Below are positions 8,635 to 18,799 of a DNA stretch of 23,678 nucleotides, piece by piece. How positions within the stretch are numbered: the stretch's first letter is position 1; each line of letters begins with the position of its first letter. The notes beneath the pieces are model-generated. The model was not told where the DNA came from, searched no databases, and saw only the letters and a program-made list of their open reading frames with translations. Origin of the DNA: Priapulus caudatus. Lineage: Eukaryota; Priapulida; Priapulimorpha; Priapulimorphida; Priapulidae. A program made the position numbers and the translations under genes. The stretch is taken from contig NW_014577551.1 of assembly GCF_000485595.1 (NCBI RefSeq), positions 198,561-222,238 of the forward strand. Reading direction: 5' to 3'.

Positions 8635-8986
8635 CTTCTCCTCTTCCTCCGCCTCCTACTCCTTCTCTTCCTCATCCTCCTCCTCCTCCTCCTCCTCCTC
8701 CTCCGCCTCCGCCTCCTCACTCCTCCTTCTCCTCTTTCTCATCCCGTCTTCCTCCTCATTCTCAACTTCTTCTTGCTTCGGCTCATTTTCCTTTTACGGC
8801 ACCTCCTCTTAATCCGCCCCACCCCTATACTCCTACTACTGTCCCTCTTCCCCTTCCTTCTGTTTCTTCTGCTCATATTCGTTCTCATCATCCGCCGCCT
8901 CCCCCTCCTTTTCCTCCTCCTCCTCCTCCTTGCCCACCACCACTCCTTCTCACCCTATTCTTTTCTCCCATCTATTCCTCTGCCTA
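8635..8986 (-). other. Pyrimidine tract (probable SLC22 3' UTR on minus strand)
   Basis: The plus strand is almost wholly C and T (CTC, TCC and TTC units) for about 330 bp. It directly follows the SLC22 stop codon at 8987-8989 on the minus strand, so the transcript would have a purine-rich (GA) 3' UTR. The Pro/Leu-rich and Arg-rich open frames here are products of the low-complexity composition. No AATAAA was located with confidence. Confidence 0.55.
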
Positions 8987-9244
8987 CTACTCATCCATAG
9001 TTTGCTTAGTATAAACTGCTTTCATCATAGGTAGCGCTTCAGGCGCTTGACACACTTCGCTCGTGTTCGACCCATCCGACTGCTCGTGGTCACGTGTGCG
9101 TTTAATCTTCAACCATTGGCCGTAGTCTTCCAGCGTGCCAGGCAGAGAACGACATGAGGTCTCCGGTAGCAGCAGTATCAGCGCGCCGGCAGCAAGTGCT
9201 AGGCCACCCAGCAGGATCGGCTGCAGTTCCGGAAGCAGGGATTT
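8987..9244 (-). CDS. SLC22-family transporter, last coding exon
   Basis: Acceptor CTCTTCAG precedes 86 codons ending in TAG at 8987-8989. The exon encodes TM12 (LQPILLGGLALAAGALILLL) followed by the family hallmark PETSCRSLPGTLEDYGQW, matching the PET-x4-LP-x-T-x-ED motif after the last helix of organic cation/anion transporters, then a polar cytoplasmic tail of about 40 residues. SLC22 proteins are 12-TM MFS carriers in the plasma membrane moving organic cations, anions or carnitine-like zwitterions; the substrate cannot be told here. The frame is intact and phase 0 at its start, but the preceding exon ends with two bases of a codon, a one-base phase mismatch. Confidence 0.85.
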   Translation of the reverse strand, partial: KSLLPELQPILLGGLALAAGALILLLPETSCRSLPGTLEDYGQWLKIKRTRDHEQSDGSNTSEVCQAPEALPMMKAVYTKQTMDE

Positions 9245-9259
9245 CTGAAGAGCAAGTAG

Positions 9260-9595
9260 AGTTAAGGTTAGGTAGTTATAAGGGTTAGTCGGTTGGTTAG
9301 ATTAGGATGTGAGGGTTTGTGTGTTAAAGCTAGTGTGGGGTAAGGCTCGTGGTTAAAGGTCTAGGCGGAGTCAGGGTAGGGGGGGCAAAATGAAACGGCA
9401 AGGGTTAAGGTTAGTGGTAGTGTTAGGGGTTAGGGCTAGGGTTAATGTTAGGGTTAGTTCTACCGTTAGAATTTACGGCTAGGTTTAGAGTTAGGGTTAA
9501 GTTTAGGGTTAGGGCTAATGTTTGGGGTAGGGATAGGGTTAGGGTTATATTAAATTTAGGTTAGGATTAGTATTAAGGTTAGGGTTGAGGTTAAG
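9260..9595. repeat. Degenerate TTAGGG-like array in SLC22 intron
   Basis: About 335 bp rich in GGGTTAG, GTTAGG and GGTTAAG units with many changes, lying in the last intron of the SLC22 gene. The motif is telomeric, but the degeneracy indicates an old interstitial array. Confidence 0.75.
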
Positions 9596-9858
9596 CCTGA
9601 GCACATAATAACAACGGCAAGCGCATCATGGTGGCCTTCCTATATCACCGTGCTCAATACACCCTCGCATTTTTGACAGGAAATCTGGTTATGTAGTTAA
9701 TATTGACTGTCATAATGAATTTCGCTTGCGGTGTTCGTAAAGTAGATAAGCGTCTTGGTTCAGTAACAGACCCATTGCAGACAAACGACGTTGACTAAAC
9801 GGGGTAAACACTGCAAGCCGACAACAAACTATCGCGTTAATGTTCATGCCGTACTCAC

Positions 9859-9933
9859 TAGATAGATCGGTGTATCGGAGTCATGATGGCGCCGTACGCG
9901 AGCGAAGTGCTACACTCACTCTCGACAGAATTC
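9859..9933 (-). CDS. SLC22-family transporter exon, TM11
   Basis: A 75-nt exon between acceptor ATTGACAG and donor GTGAGT. Read with one base completing the previous codon, it gives (R)NSVESECSTSLAYGAIMTPI..., aligning with the SLC22 segment RN-x-G-x-G-x-S-S-x-x-A-R-x-G-x-I-x-x-P that follows TM10. The conserved Arg of AR-x-G appears as Tyr. The exon ends with two bases (TA) of a codon, while the last exon starts in phase 0, so one base is missing or added at one of these borders. Confidence 0.6.
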
Positions 9934-10246
9934 CTGTCAATGTTACAGAAAGCATGATTGAATAAATAACTTTGAAAATGAGAAAAAAATAAACACCCTA
10001 ATTATATATATATACATATTATATATTATATATTATTATTCCCTATTATCTACTCCTGATATATTCTGTTTACGCCGGGGAGGGCGCGGTAGTGTGTTTT
10101 TATTAATTAATTAATTAAATTATATATCACATCACAAGTAAAAAAAGTGTTCACGTAATTCTAATACATATCTAAGGTAATTTACCACAATAAATGATGT
10201 TACTGAAGTTTGCACATACATATTGCGTTTGGATGCATACACATAC
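9934..10246. other. SLC22 intron with AT-rich repeats
   Basis: Contains a TATATATATATACATA / ATATTATATATTA run (about 10002-10045) and a TTAATTAATTAATTAA run (about 10103-10120). No other feature is seen. Confidence 0.6.
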
Positions 10247-10418
10247 TTGCAACTGTGGGGAAAACTTCCGATGAGATGATATACAACTCAGGAAATACGC
10301 AGTAATGCGAATTTTCTAGGATGTACAATGCCGTAGATAGCCACGTCAAGCTGGTGCCGCCAACTAAATATGAGAGGAGGTAAAATAGAGCGCATAATGT
10401 CGTGTTTATCCTGGAGAC
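10247..10418 (-). CDS. SLC22-family transporter exon, TM9-TM10
   Basis: Encodes ALFYLLSYLVGGTSLTWLST, then ALYIL and YCVFPELYIISSEVFPTVA. This matches the SLC22 TM9-TM10 region, with the hallmark (S/A)E-(L/V)-(F/Y)PT before the R-N of the next exon. A likely acceptor is CTATGCAG; the frame upstream (TPATLLLRKLAMQVSR) could also be coding, resembling the EIPA...GRR loop. The expected junction is AAG|GTATGT, but the sequence reads GCAAG|TATGTG, one G short: either the donor is used one base earlier with a broken frame, or one G was lost. The next exon joins in frame only if that G is restored. Confidence 0.7.
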
Positions 10419-10510
10419 CTGCATAGCGAGCTTTCGAAGAAGTAGTGTAGCCGGTGTAAGATGAGTCGGCGCAGTATGTCTATGATATGATGTACATAGT
10501 TATCTCTTAC

Positions 10511-10597
10511 CGTCAAGTCGCACCTCCTCGGTCTCGCAGCTCGATCCCGGGCGACGCGCTCTACTCTATTTGCCTCTCCCCTCTCGCCGGGCCACAA
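10511..10597 (-). CDS. Tentative SLC22 exon, central cytoplasmic loop
   Basis: The frame gives GERGEANRVERVARDRAARP ending at consensus donor GTAAGA. It resembles the loop between TM6 and TM7 (R-G-R-x-E-E-A-x-x-x-L-R-x-A-A-x-x-N), and lies in the right order, just upstream of the TM10 exon. The start runs into a TA microsatellite without a good acceptor or the expected ESPRW. The segment for TM7-TM9 that should follow is not found: only about 90 bp separate it from the next exon. Similarity is weak and could be chance. Confidence 0.35.
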
Positions 10598-10816
10598 GTA
10601 TATATATATATAAGGAGTTATTATTATCATGTTTTACTATTATCCATTTTAGCTATATCCTTTCAGTATGATTATAATCCGAATGATAATCAAACCTGTT
10701 TTCGCGTAGAAGTGATGGGATAAGATTGGCCAAGGTATGGTATGTGGTTTTTTAGCAAAAATGTAATTGTCCGCGAAACCAGTTATAATATATATATATA
10801 TTATATATATTATATT

Positions 10817-10928
10817 GTGTGTGTGTGTGTGTGTGTGTGTGGGTGTGTGGTTGTGTGTGTGTGTGTGTGGTGTGTGTGTGTGTGTGGTGTGTGTGTGTGT
10901 TGTGTGTGTGTGTGATGTGTGTGTGTGA
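10817..10928. repeat. GT microsatellite
   Basis: About 110 bp of GT with GG interruptions, next to an AT-rich TATATATATTATATATA run at 10787-10815. Confidence 0.9.
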
Positions 10929-11950
10929 CGATTGCAATTATAATTAGTTAATATTCGCGTGCTTTAACATGCATTCATAATCAATATTACTATAATCTCT
11001 ATACGGATTTGTATATGCTTAGTAATTACACATTATTTCACATCACCTACTAATTTTTGAGAAAAATGATATTTGCTGAAATAAATAATAAAATAATAAT
11101 TACATTACATAATAATTACATATCTCTCTTCGATATATCGCAAAATAAAAATGTAGAGAGTCACGCGTTTAAGACTAATCTACCGCACGACGTACCGGGA
11201 ATCCAGCGCGTATATGAGTGTGCATAGGTGGTAGCTCACAACACCACGAAGAAAGAAGTTCAAGTATTTGTTTCCGTGCTGAGCGATGCGTCAGAGATTG
11301 AGCGTGATATTAGACCATACGGTGACGACGATGCTCAGATGCGGACTAAGTGTGGTAGTACCTGTTGAACTAAAAAGAACCAAACACATTGTTATATTCA
11401 GTGGTGGTGTGTACATTCTCGTGGTACATCAGCGGGCATTCCACGACAACGTGGCGTTACAAGTATATTATTTATATATGCATAGTTTATATTTATAATA
11501 ATGCAATATATATATATAATATTATATTATAATAATAATACATAATTATATATATATATCCACTAATTGTATTAAACTACACCATGGAAAACCATCATAC
11601 AGGCAATACATCAGACTAGCGCGTTTATGCCCTGAGATGGGCGGGCGAGATGCGCTATGAATGGATATCCTCGATGCGTGGCGTGGCAGGCTGTGTGGTG
11701 CACAGATGACGGGAGTGTGAATCTGGAGGGTGGTAACGGTTGCCGACCGCGCTGCGTCCTTCAGCAGGCTCGGTTCCTCTAGCGTCTTAAGCTGCAACTC
11801 ATGCGAGGAACTCTACCAAGAACTTAGTCGAGGTAACGTGATTGTATAAGAGTGGCGTAGGTCTTAACGGCATGATTGTACATTGATGATTTGGCGGCGA
11901 ATGATTTCTTCTTGGCTCTGTATTTAGAGAAGGGGATTGAAGCGAGTGAA
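10929..11950. other. No gene recognised; within SLC22 interval
   Basis: AT-rich to 11160, then two GC-richer patches (about 11165-11460 and 11590-11820). These are where the missing SLC22 exons (TM3-TM6) should lie, but no frame on either strand gives a recognisable SLC22 segment. A TTTTTAG acceptor-like site occurs on the minus strand near 11372. They may be indel-damaged coding sequence or ordinary intron. Confidence 0.4.
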
Positions 11951-11974
11951 GAGCATTTTGAGAAATACGTGTGT

Positions 11975-12021
11975 GAGAGAGAGAGAGCGTCGCGAGGAGA
12001 GAAAGAGAGAGTGAGTAGGAT

Positions 12022-12069
<48 letters not shown>

Positions 12070-12248
12070 AAAGAGAGAATAGAGAGGCGAGCGGAGACAA
12101 GAGAGTGAAGAGAAGAAAGTAGAGAGCAGAGAGAGAGAGTGAGAGAAGAGAGAGAAGTGAGAGAGAAAGAAGCGAGAGAGACGACAGAAGAGAGATGAGA
12201 GCAATTAGAGGAGGTGAGAGAGAAAGAGGAGAACTCAGAGAGCGAGAG

Positions 12249-12286
<38 letters not shown>

Positions 12287-12363
12287 AGGAGAAGAGAGAG
12301 AGAGAGGGAGAGATAGAGAGAGAATATATGAGAGAGAGCGACGCGAGAAAAATAGGAGAGAGA

Positions 12364-12400
<37 letters not shown>

Positions 12401-12401
12401 C

Positions 12402-12452
<51 letters not shown>

Positions 12453-12537
12453 GGATGAGAGAAGAGAGATGAATAGAGAGAAGATAGAAGGAGAGGAGAG
12501 AGAGAGAGAGAGAGGGGATGAGAGAGAGGAGAGAGAT

Positions 12538-12572
<35 letters not shown>

Positions 12573-12890
12573 AGCAGAGATGGAGTAGAGAGAGAGCAGA
12601 GAGAGGAGAGATGAGAGAGAGAGAGAGAAGAGAGAGCAACGAACGCGTGGGGGGTTTGAGAATAGGGAAGAGAAAATAGATGAGAGGAGAGAGAGGAGAG
12701 AGGCGAAGAGAGACAGAGAGAGATAATAGAGAGAGAGAGAGAGAGATGAGAGAGGAGAGAGGAGAGAGAGCAGAGAGAGCGAGAGAGAGAGAGAGAAGAG
12801 GAGAGCAGCACCGACGAATCGCGTGCAAGAATAATAGGGGGAGAGAAGAAGAGGACGTCGAGAGGTGGGGAGGTGAGCAGAGTAGCAAAA
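11975..12890. repeat. Long irregular GA repeat
   Basis: About 900 bp of GA with frequent single-base interruptions and short non-repeat islands. It yields long Leu/Ser-rich frames on the minus strand and Arg/Glu-rich frames on the plus strand, none with coding character. Unlike the clean GA run at 4092-4230, it is full of irregular indels. Confidence 0.9.
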
Positions 12891-13519
12891 AATTTTAAAA
12901 CCAGAAGTACGACGAAAATACCAGTAGCAAGGGTGTCTGGAAGATAATCTTGTTGATGCTTCACAGTTTTGGGCAAGGCGATGTAATCACGAAATAACAG
13001 AGACCCCCCAACCCCACTGCTCTATGCCATGATGCCCGAGCGGGTGTGTCCCAACCCGCCACAGTACCACGGGAGTAACGATGATATAAGACAGGCATAA
13101 AAGGGCCATACCTAGCAGTGGTGGCTCGCTGTTCGGTGGGAACCACTCAAATAGAAAGGGCAAACGACACTGACGGTATCCTACCTGGTCGCAAACGATA
13201 GATCAATAAACACTAATCGATAACCATCAATTAGCTTAATCAATCTGTTGTTTATTAATGATTATGATGTCCTGAGTAAATGGTGTTTTGGTTACACCTG
13301 TAACACCGTAGGACGTCCTGCAATGTTCTGCAGGCCGGTTTACGCCAATCAGCTCGTTGAGATTAGCGGCTGTTCTACGTGCTTTAGTAACGAAGCTGGG
13401 ATCAGTACGAAAACGGTACCCAGAAACGATTCCAGGTACGTCAGTACTTGTGCGCAGGTAATATTAGTGACACTCAAGACGAATCAACTGCATTCGAAAT
13501 GCGTACGCTGCTTTCTCAC

Positions 13520-13761
13520 GACAATCATCCCACATTCCGTTGAAGGAAGTTCTGTAGGCCATGATCGTTCCCCAGTTGGTAAAGCCAGGCAGCGACGCCA
13601 GAATCGCCCGAGATCCGCCACGGGGCCAGCTACATGATCTTCCTTCTGCGCGGATGTGTATCCGATATCGGCGGTAAACGGTGCGGCAACCAGACTACCA
13701 ATCATAAATGCTTGACGCTGTCAGCGTGCGACATGAATGCGCGGGTCGCAAACTAATCGCA
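13520..13761 (-). pseudogene. SLC22-family transporter exon 2, disrupted copy
   Basis: This is the copy of the WDLVCDRA exon that lies in correct order within the main SLC22 gene, between the tentative exon 1 and the 10.2-10.6 kb exons. It is about 13 bp longer than copy 1. The start reads TGCGATTAGTTTGCGACC instead of TGGGATTTAGTTTGCGACC, destroying both Trp and frame, and the acceptor CAG is CATG. A central piece is still readable as FMIGSLVAAPFTADIGYTSA, and a downstream frame gives FTNWGTIMAYRT. Either a true pseudogenised exon or an error-laden rendering of an intact one; the better copy at 4.8 kb argues for the latter. Confidence 0.6.
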
Positions 13762-13821
13762 CATGCATAGCACATGTGAAGATTAACTGTTAAGCATTAT
13801 TCCCTCTAAAATCCGCAACTG

Positions 13822-14642
13822 CACGTGGCGGTAATCCAGCATAGCGGCGGGGCCGGCGTACGCCCCCCCGCTTTGTAGGCCCAGAAAAAAAGCAATAAAA
13901 CTTAAAACACAAATACTTTGTTTGATAGGCAGTAGGCTAGCTAGTGCGGTCTTCAGGTGTAACGTCAGACTGGAACGCTCTCCTGCTCGGTTTGCTTGCC
14001 ACATGAGGACTGTCCTTTACGAAATGGTAGGTGGTCAACATCTTCCATCAGAAGTAAGTCCGTCGATGTTGCTATTGGCAAACCCACTGGGGATCGCTTA
14101 AGGTCCCGGAACAGTGCGTACAACAGCATCATGACCTGCACATATCAGTCTGGCAATTAGTTATTAGGCTAATTGTCACACTGACTTCTCCTCTGCCCGT
14201 AACCAATCGGATATATCACAATATCAAATGTGTTTCTTTTTTAGTGGCTTTAATACATGTTAAAGGAACTGTATCATATGTTTAAATCTTGTGTTTGCAA
14301 TTCTTACCTATGTTAATTATGTATTATTGCTAGTAACCTAACCTCAGGTGTGTGGGCTTACCTCGTCCTCCACGCTCTCCATGAAAAGTCATGAAAAATG
14401 GTGTTTTAAATCCTTAAATTGTAATATCTAGTGTCATCCAGACATCAGAATAGTGGCCCACAGATATGCCGTACTCAGATTGCAAAGAAAAATGGCCTTA
14501 AATATTTCAAATTTTTTCTGGTGGCGCGGGGGCATGCCCAGGACCCCCCTCTGCGCTGGCGTCCGTAGGCACGTGGGCCTGCCTGCGGCAGCCAAGTACA
14601 TTTCGCCGGCGCCTGTTCATGCAATTCTGAAACGCCTCACTG
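13822..14642. mobile_element. hAT-like DNA element in copy 2
   Basis: Counterpart of the element at 5107-5864, with the same subterminal GGCCGGCGTACGCCCCCCCG tract and the same right end (CTGAAACGCCTCACTG). Indels have blurred the left terminus (GCACGTGGCGGTAATCCAGC). Sharing of the insertion shows that it predates whatever produced the two copies. Confidence 0.55.
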
Positions 14643-14744
14643 CACATGCATGCACCTAAAGTGTCGTGCAATATTATATTAACTCTATTACACTCGAGCT
14701 TTAATCAATGAAGCACGTAATTGAAACTCTCTCTCCACACCGCA

Positions 14745-14880
14745 CGCACGCAACAGCAGACACACAACGCACACAGCACACAACACACACACACACAACA
14801 CTGCAGCCGCCACGCACGCACGCACGCACGCAACGCCGCACGAACGCACGGCACGCGACGCACACACACACATATATATA
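14745..14880. repeat. CA/CG-rich simple repeat
   Basis: Irregular CACGCACG, ACACACAACAC and ACGCACGCACGC units, corresponding to the CACG run at 5950-5998 and marking the right edge of duplicated block copy 2. Confidence 0.8.
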
Positions 14881-15072
14881 GTATGATGTAATACTATTAT
14901 ATATTCAGCTTTATAGTTCACCCAACCCACACCGATATTCGGCTTATAGGCCATAAAAAAGCCCTGCGCGGCGCAATATTAATATATCAAACCGTTTACA
15001 ATAGTGACACTTGCGCGCCCGCGCCTTGTGCATCACATTCATGTGTAAGATGCATTTACAGTATATGCATTG

Positions 15073-15512
15073 CGGTGTGTACGCGAGTGTGTGTGTGTGC
15101 GCGCGCGCAGCGGTGTGAGCGTGTGTGCGCGTTGTGTGTGGTGTGTGTGTGTGTGTGTGGTGTGTGGTGTGTGTGTGTGTGTTTGTGTGGTGTGTGGTGT
15201 GTGTGTGTGTGTGCGTGTGCGTTGTGTCATGTGTGTGTGTGTGTGTGTGTGTGCGCGGTGGGTGACGTTGTGTGTTCTGATGGTACGCGTGTGGGGTGTG
15301 ATGGTGTGGGTGTGCGCGCGTGTGTGCGTTGCTGCGTTGTGTACGTGTATGCGTGTTGTGCTTGCGCTTGTTGTACGTTGTGCGTGTGTGTGGTGTGCTG
15401 TGTGTGTGTGTGCGTGTTGTGTATGTATGTGTGTGTGGTGTGGTGGTGTGTGTGTGTGTGTTTGTGTGTTGTGTGTGTGTGTGTGTGTGTTGTGTTGCTG
15501 TGTGTGTCCGGT
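15073..15512. repeat. Long irregular GT repeat
   Basis: About 440 bp of GT with frequent GG, TT and GC irregularities. All long frames here are Cys/Val or Thr/His repeats and are not genes. Confidence 0.9.
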
Positions 15513-16670
15513 TCCATCTCTCGTGCGGTGGAATGATATACTCTGACTAGCGCCGATGCTTATTTAACAAAATTACGATCGTTGTGGTCCGGTAACGAGC
15601 GGAATAAGGTGCTGTGTCATGACGGTAACTTCGCATTCGATACTGTCGTAATCATAAACAAAACCACCTGCGTATAAAATCAACCACACTCGCTGAAAAT
15701 ACGCATTTAGTGGAATGAAGAGTCGACGCTGTAATATACTCGTGGACTTATCAAGTATTATAACATAGTATGAAACTCGTTATGCACTGCGAAAGGCGAT
15801 TAAGTGAAATTTTTCACTGTAAATCTAACAACCTCTGATCATGTTTGTAGAAGAACGCCTCGCTGAAACTTACTTACCTCGCAGTGTGAGATCGCTGCGT
15901 TCTTCCACTGGCTGCCAGCGAACACTGAACTGCGGTGAACGTTTCTCCCGCCTACGATATATGAATCGATGCTGTGCGGTGAGAGTCAAAGACAATCTGT
16001 TCCACCGTTACTTGTCTAGTGAACGCTTGCCGTTATTCCTTACCAGCCGTATACGCGTTTCGTCGACGTATGTTTGAGCCGAATGCATGTCGCGCTCTGA
16101 ACTCTCTTTCTCATGATTTAGCCACCGCTACACGGTTTAGCACCAAGGGGAACTGACGACCGGCTCAGATAAGTTATATGCTTAAGTTTGCATCTTTGTG
16201 TACTAAGAGGTCGAATTTTATATACTCGTGAACATATATAAGTGATTACAAATGCGCGACAGCTCGCTGTGATATTATAAGAGATATCTAAACTCTAGAG
16301 CCTCTTATCTAGAAATATATCTGGTGGATAGCGATCACATTTTTTTTACGTATAATAGCTGGTTTTCTACAATATTTATCACTAAGTAAAGCTGTCGGTT
16401 CTGTTCAGAGAGATTTCAGTTTGCTATAGGTTGGGAAGGATGGTCTCTGAAGCAAAGATGTGGGCAAGGTTAGTCAAGCTATGATGTCTATGTATGTAAA
16501 ATATTTTATTTTAGTGTGCTGTTATAATTCATATATTATATGAACACATTCATGTTATTACATTATTTTATTGTATAATATATTTGATTTACACTATTTT
16601 ATTACATATGAGCAGGAGTTAATGAAGACAAGTTTGTCTCTACATTTCTAGTTTTGTTAAATACGCAGCC
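15513..16670. other. No gene recognised; CpG-rich patch inside SLC22 intron
   Basis: About 15580-16120 is CpG-richer than its surroundings. On the minus strand a consensus donor (CTGCGAG|GTAAGTAAG) lies near 15875, but the frames before it have no recognisable product; a non-coding exon or internal promoter is possible. From 16120 on the sequence is AT-rich without features. Confidence 0.4.
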
Positions 16671-16672
16671 CA

Positions 16673-16865
16673 TACACACACACGCGCGCACACACGCGCG
16701 CACACACACGCGCGCACACACACACGCACACACACACGCTCGTGCACACACACACACACGCACACGCACACGCACACGCACACGCACACGCACACGCACA
16801 CGCACACGCACACGCACACGCACACGCACACGCACACGCACACGCACACGCACACGCACACACAC
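16673..16865. repeat. CACACG hexamer microsatellite
   Basis: About 105 bp of very regular CACACG (16757-16862), preceded by mixed CACACGCGCG. Its clean periodicity contrasts with the irregular GA and GT arrays at 12.0-15.5 kb. Confidence 0.9.
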
Positions 16866-17023
16866 GAACGAGCACATGCACGAGGGTGCTGATCGAGAGA
16901 GATTGAGAAAGGGCACATTAGGATATTAAACCTTGGATGTAAGTCGGCGCATATTTCGCTGAAAGACACGTTGTAGGGGTAGCGTGTAGCCGTAAATTGT
17001 TGAATGGACGTATACAACCTCAC

Positions 17024-17110
17024 TTGATAAACTATGTTAGTCTTATACAGTCCGTCGTTGTTTCTGGCGTTATACGTGATTCCCTTCTGGAAATTAACGC
17101 TAGTTTGCAT
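17024..17110 (-). CDS. Tentative end of SLC22 exon 1
   Basis: The minus-strand frame ends in GITYNARNNDGLYKTNIVYQ directly before donor GTGAGG, in phase 0. SLC22 exon 1 normally ends with a Y-x-x-S...T-I-V-x-E motif before W-x-LVCD, and exon 2 here begins in phase 0 with WDLVCDRA, so sequence and phase fit. The frame is open upstream to about 17147 (NDAELCEESGVF), and an ATG lies at 17108-17110. TM1 and the true start are not identified. Modest confidence because the similarity is short. Confidence 0.4.
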
Positions 17111-18799
17111 GAAAACGCCCGATTCTTCACAAAGTTCTGCATCGTTTTGTAGCGATTACTATAAGGATTCTTAATCATCTTGATTTCGGGAGTTCTCAGT
17201 AACTAAACCAACAAACTTTAGTAAAAAATAGAAATATTTACCGATAGCTGAGGAAAGGTCAAAATATTATTCATGAAAGGTTCTCCTTGGAGATGTGCCA
17301 TGAACATTACCATTAGATTTATCGCTTTTCATTTCTTAAATGATTAATATTCACAGTCAAATTTCAATTTGTGTTCATAGTTCACGCAAATTTATTAAAA
17401 CAATTTTTACTGGTTTTAATACAATCTTTACAGGTATTTTCATTTGGTAACAACTTTTGCATTGTTCTCCAAATCATCTACACACCAGCAGTGAATAAAA
17501 ACAAATTGGTTCATATTCACTCCTTCACACAGGTACATTTATCTGTATTTATTAACTGTGTATAAAACTCATGGGGCCTTAAGGATAGACTCAGGGTTAT
17601 ATACAGGTAACTCTGCATGGGCAATACAACATAACGGCTTATCATAGCCAATCAAATCAATCATCCACATTTCACAGAAACAGCAAAGGGTTGGAACCTA
17701 AACGTTTAGCAATAGGTTTTTCATAGTATGCACTAGTAAAGGGTCCTTGGATTAAAAAGAAGTTTTATTTCAGGAAATAAGTTGAAAAGATGGACGAAAA
17801 TCTGTACTGTTGTTATGACAACAATAACGTGAATAAAGAGCCAAACCTTCTCAAATACAATCTTTACAAATAAATCCAGACACCATTTACTCGCAATAAA
17901 AAGCAAAAAGCAATTATTTTTACATCATGGTTGTCAGTTCCGAGAAATCAGGGGAATCATCAACAACTGGGCCCAATCCTATGACATGAATACACGAGTG
18001 TGCGAATGTCGAAAAATAGGGCCCAATACGTACAACGGAGATATTCACGATATTCTACATTCTACAATGATTGAACGAATGTGTTTAGAATTGGCCAAGG
18101 TATGTACAATTACTACTGTTGGTACTCACTCCGACATATCTGTGGTCGATTAACATCAACAAACTTGAAAAAAATTGTGCTGTTATAAATAACAACAAAA
18201 TAACTGATCTGTTTCAATCTCCCTTTCACCGCCCACTAATTCATGCACGGTGTGATGTCATCATTTCTGTGTATACAAACGCCTGCAGCAACAGCAAGTT
18301 GGGGTGGCACGCAGTACATTCTGAGATAGTGAGCACTAATGACGTCACTAGGAGTTGCATACTTAAATGGCGAGCCGAGGATTTCACAGCCAGATAGGCA
18401 TATGCGGGGATTTTGAACTGTTTGGGAGACCACAGACATAATAATCTACATATACATAGCTGCCCAGAGGCGCCATATATCAAATAAAATGGGTATTGGA
18501 ATTTTGACCAAATTTCACTTACAACCCAGAGTCCATCCTTGAACCATTAAATTGTATCAATATATATTACAAATCAAAATACAATATTATTAAGAACAAG
18601 ACAAGAACGTCGCATAGCATACTCGAAACCATGAAAGAAACACGGAGACGGCTATATCTACATTTTACATGCAGCACTTGTGTATTCTCAGTCAGCACTA
18701 AACGCATAGTGAGCAACCCCTATTGTATCTTTCCAACGTCCACTAGCACCTCGACAAAACCCGCTTTTTACATCACACTATAGTGACTGATCGCCGGGT
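17111..18799. other. Intergenic region between SLC22 and PPT1
   Basis: AT-rich, with no recognisable coding frame on either strand. It should hold the start and promoter of SLC22 and the 3' UTR of PPT1. A perfect CRE palindrome TGACGTCA occurs at 18340-18347; its significance is unknown. Confidence 0.5.

Larger units (their letters stand above)
12640..14870. repeat. Duplicated block, copy 2 (indel-rich)
   Basis: Same order of landmarks as 4231-5990: CAACGAACGCGTG, CAGTAGCAAGGGTGTCTGGAAGATAATC, ACTAATCGATAACCATCAATTA, CAATGTTCTGCAGGCCGG, an SLC22 exon, the hAT-like element and CACGCACGCA. Across about 190 bp compared by eye (about 4560-4750 against 13248-13440) I counted roughly 15 one- or two-base indels and only a few substitutions. 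That pattern is more typical of sequencing error than of mutation. Confidence 0.9.

Noticed and set aside
8601-9014. Pro-rich and Leu-rich plus-strand proteins
   Set aside because: Pyrimidine tract; the minus strand holds the SLC22 last exon and its likely 3' UTR.
11546-11797. SLC22 central loop exon (contains EEPSLLKDAARS)
   Set aside because: Only a short loose resemblance, in the wrong order relative to the 10.5-kb loop candidate, with no splice sites.
11824-12976. Long Leu/Ser-rich and Arg/Glu-rich frames, up to 350 codons
   Set aside because: They read through the GA/CT repeat; no conserved composition or splice structure.
15039-15550. Cys/Val and Thr/His frames
   Set aside because: GT/CA microsatellite translation.
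16602-16929. Val-Arg and Thr-Arg repeat frames
   Set aside because: CACACG hexamer repeat; dipeptide repeats follow from the six-base period.
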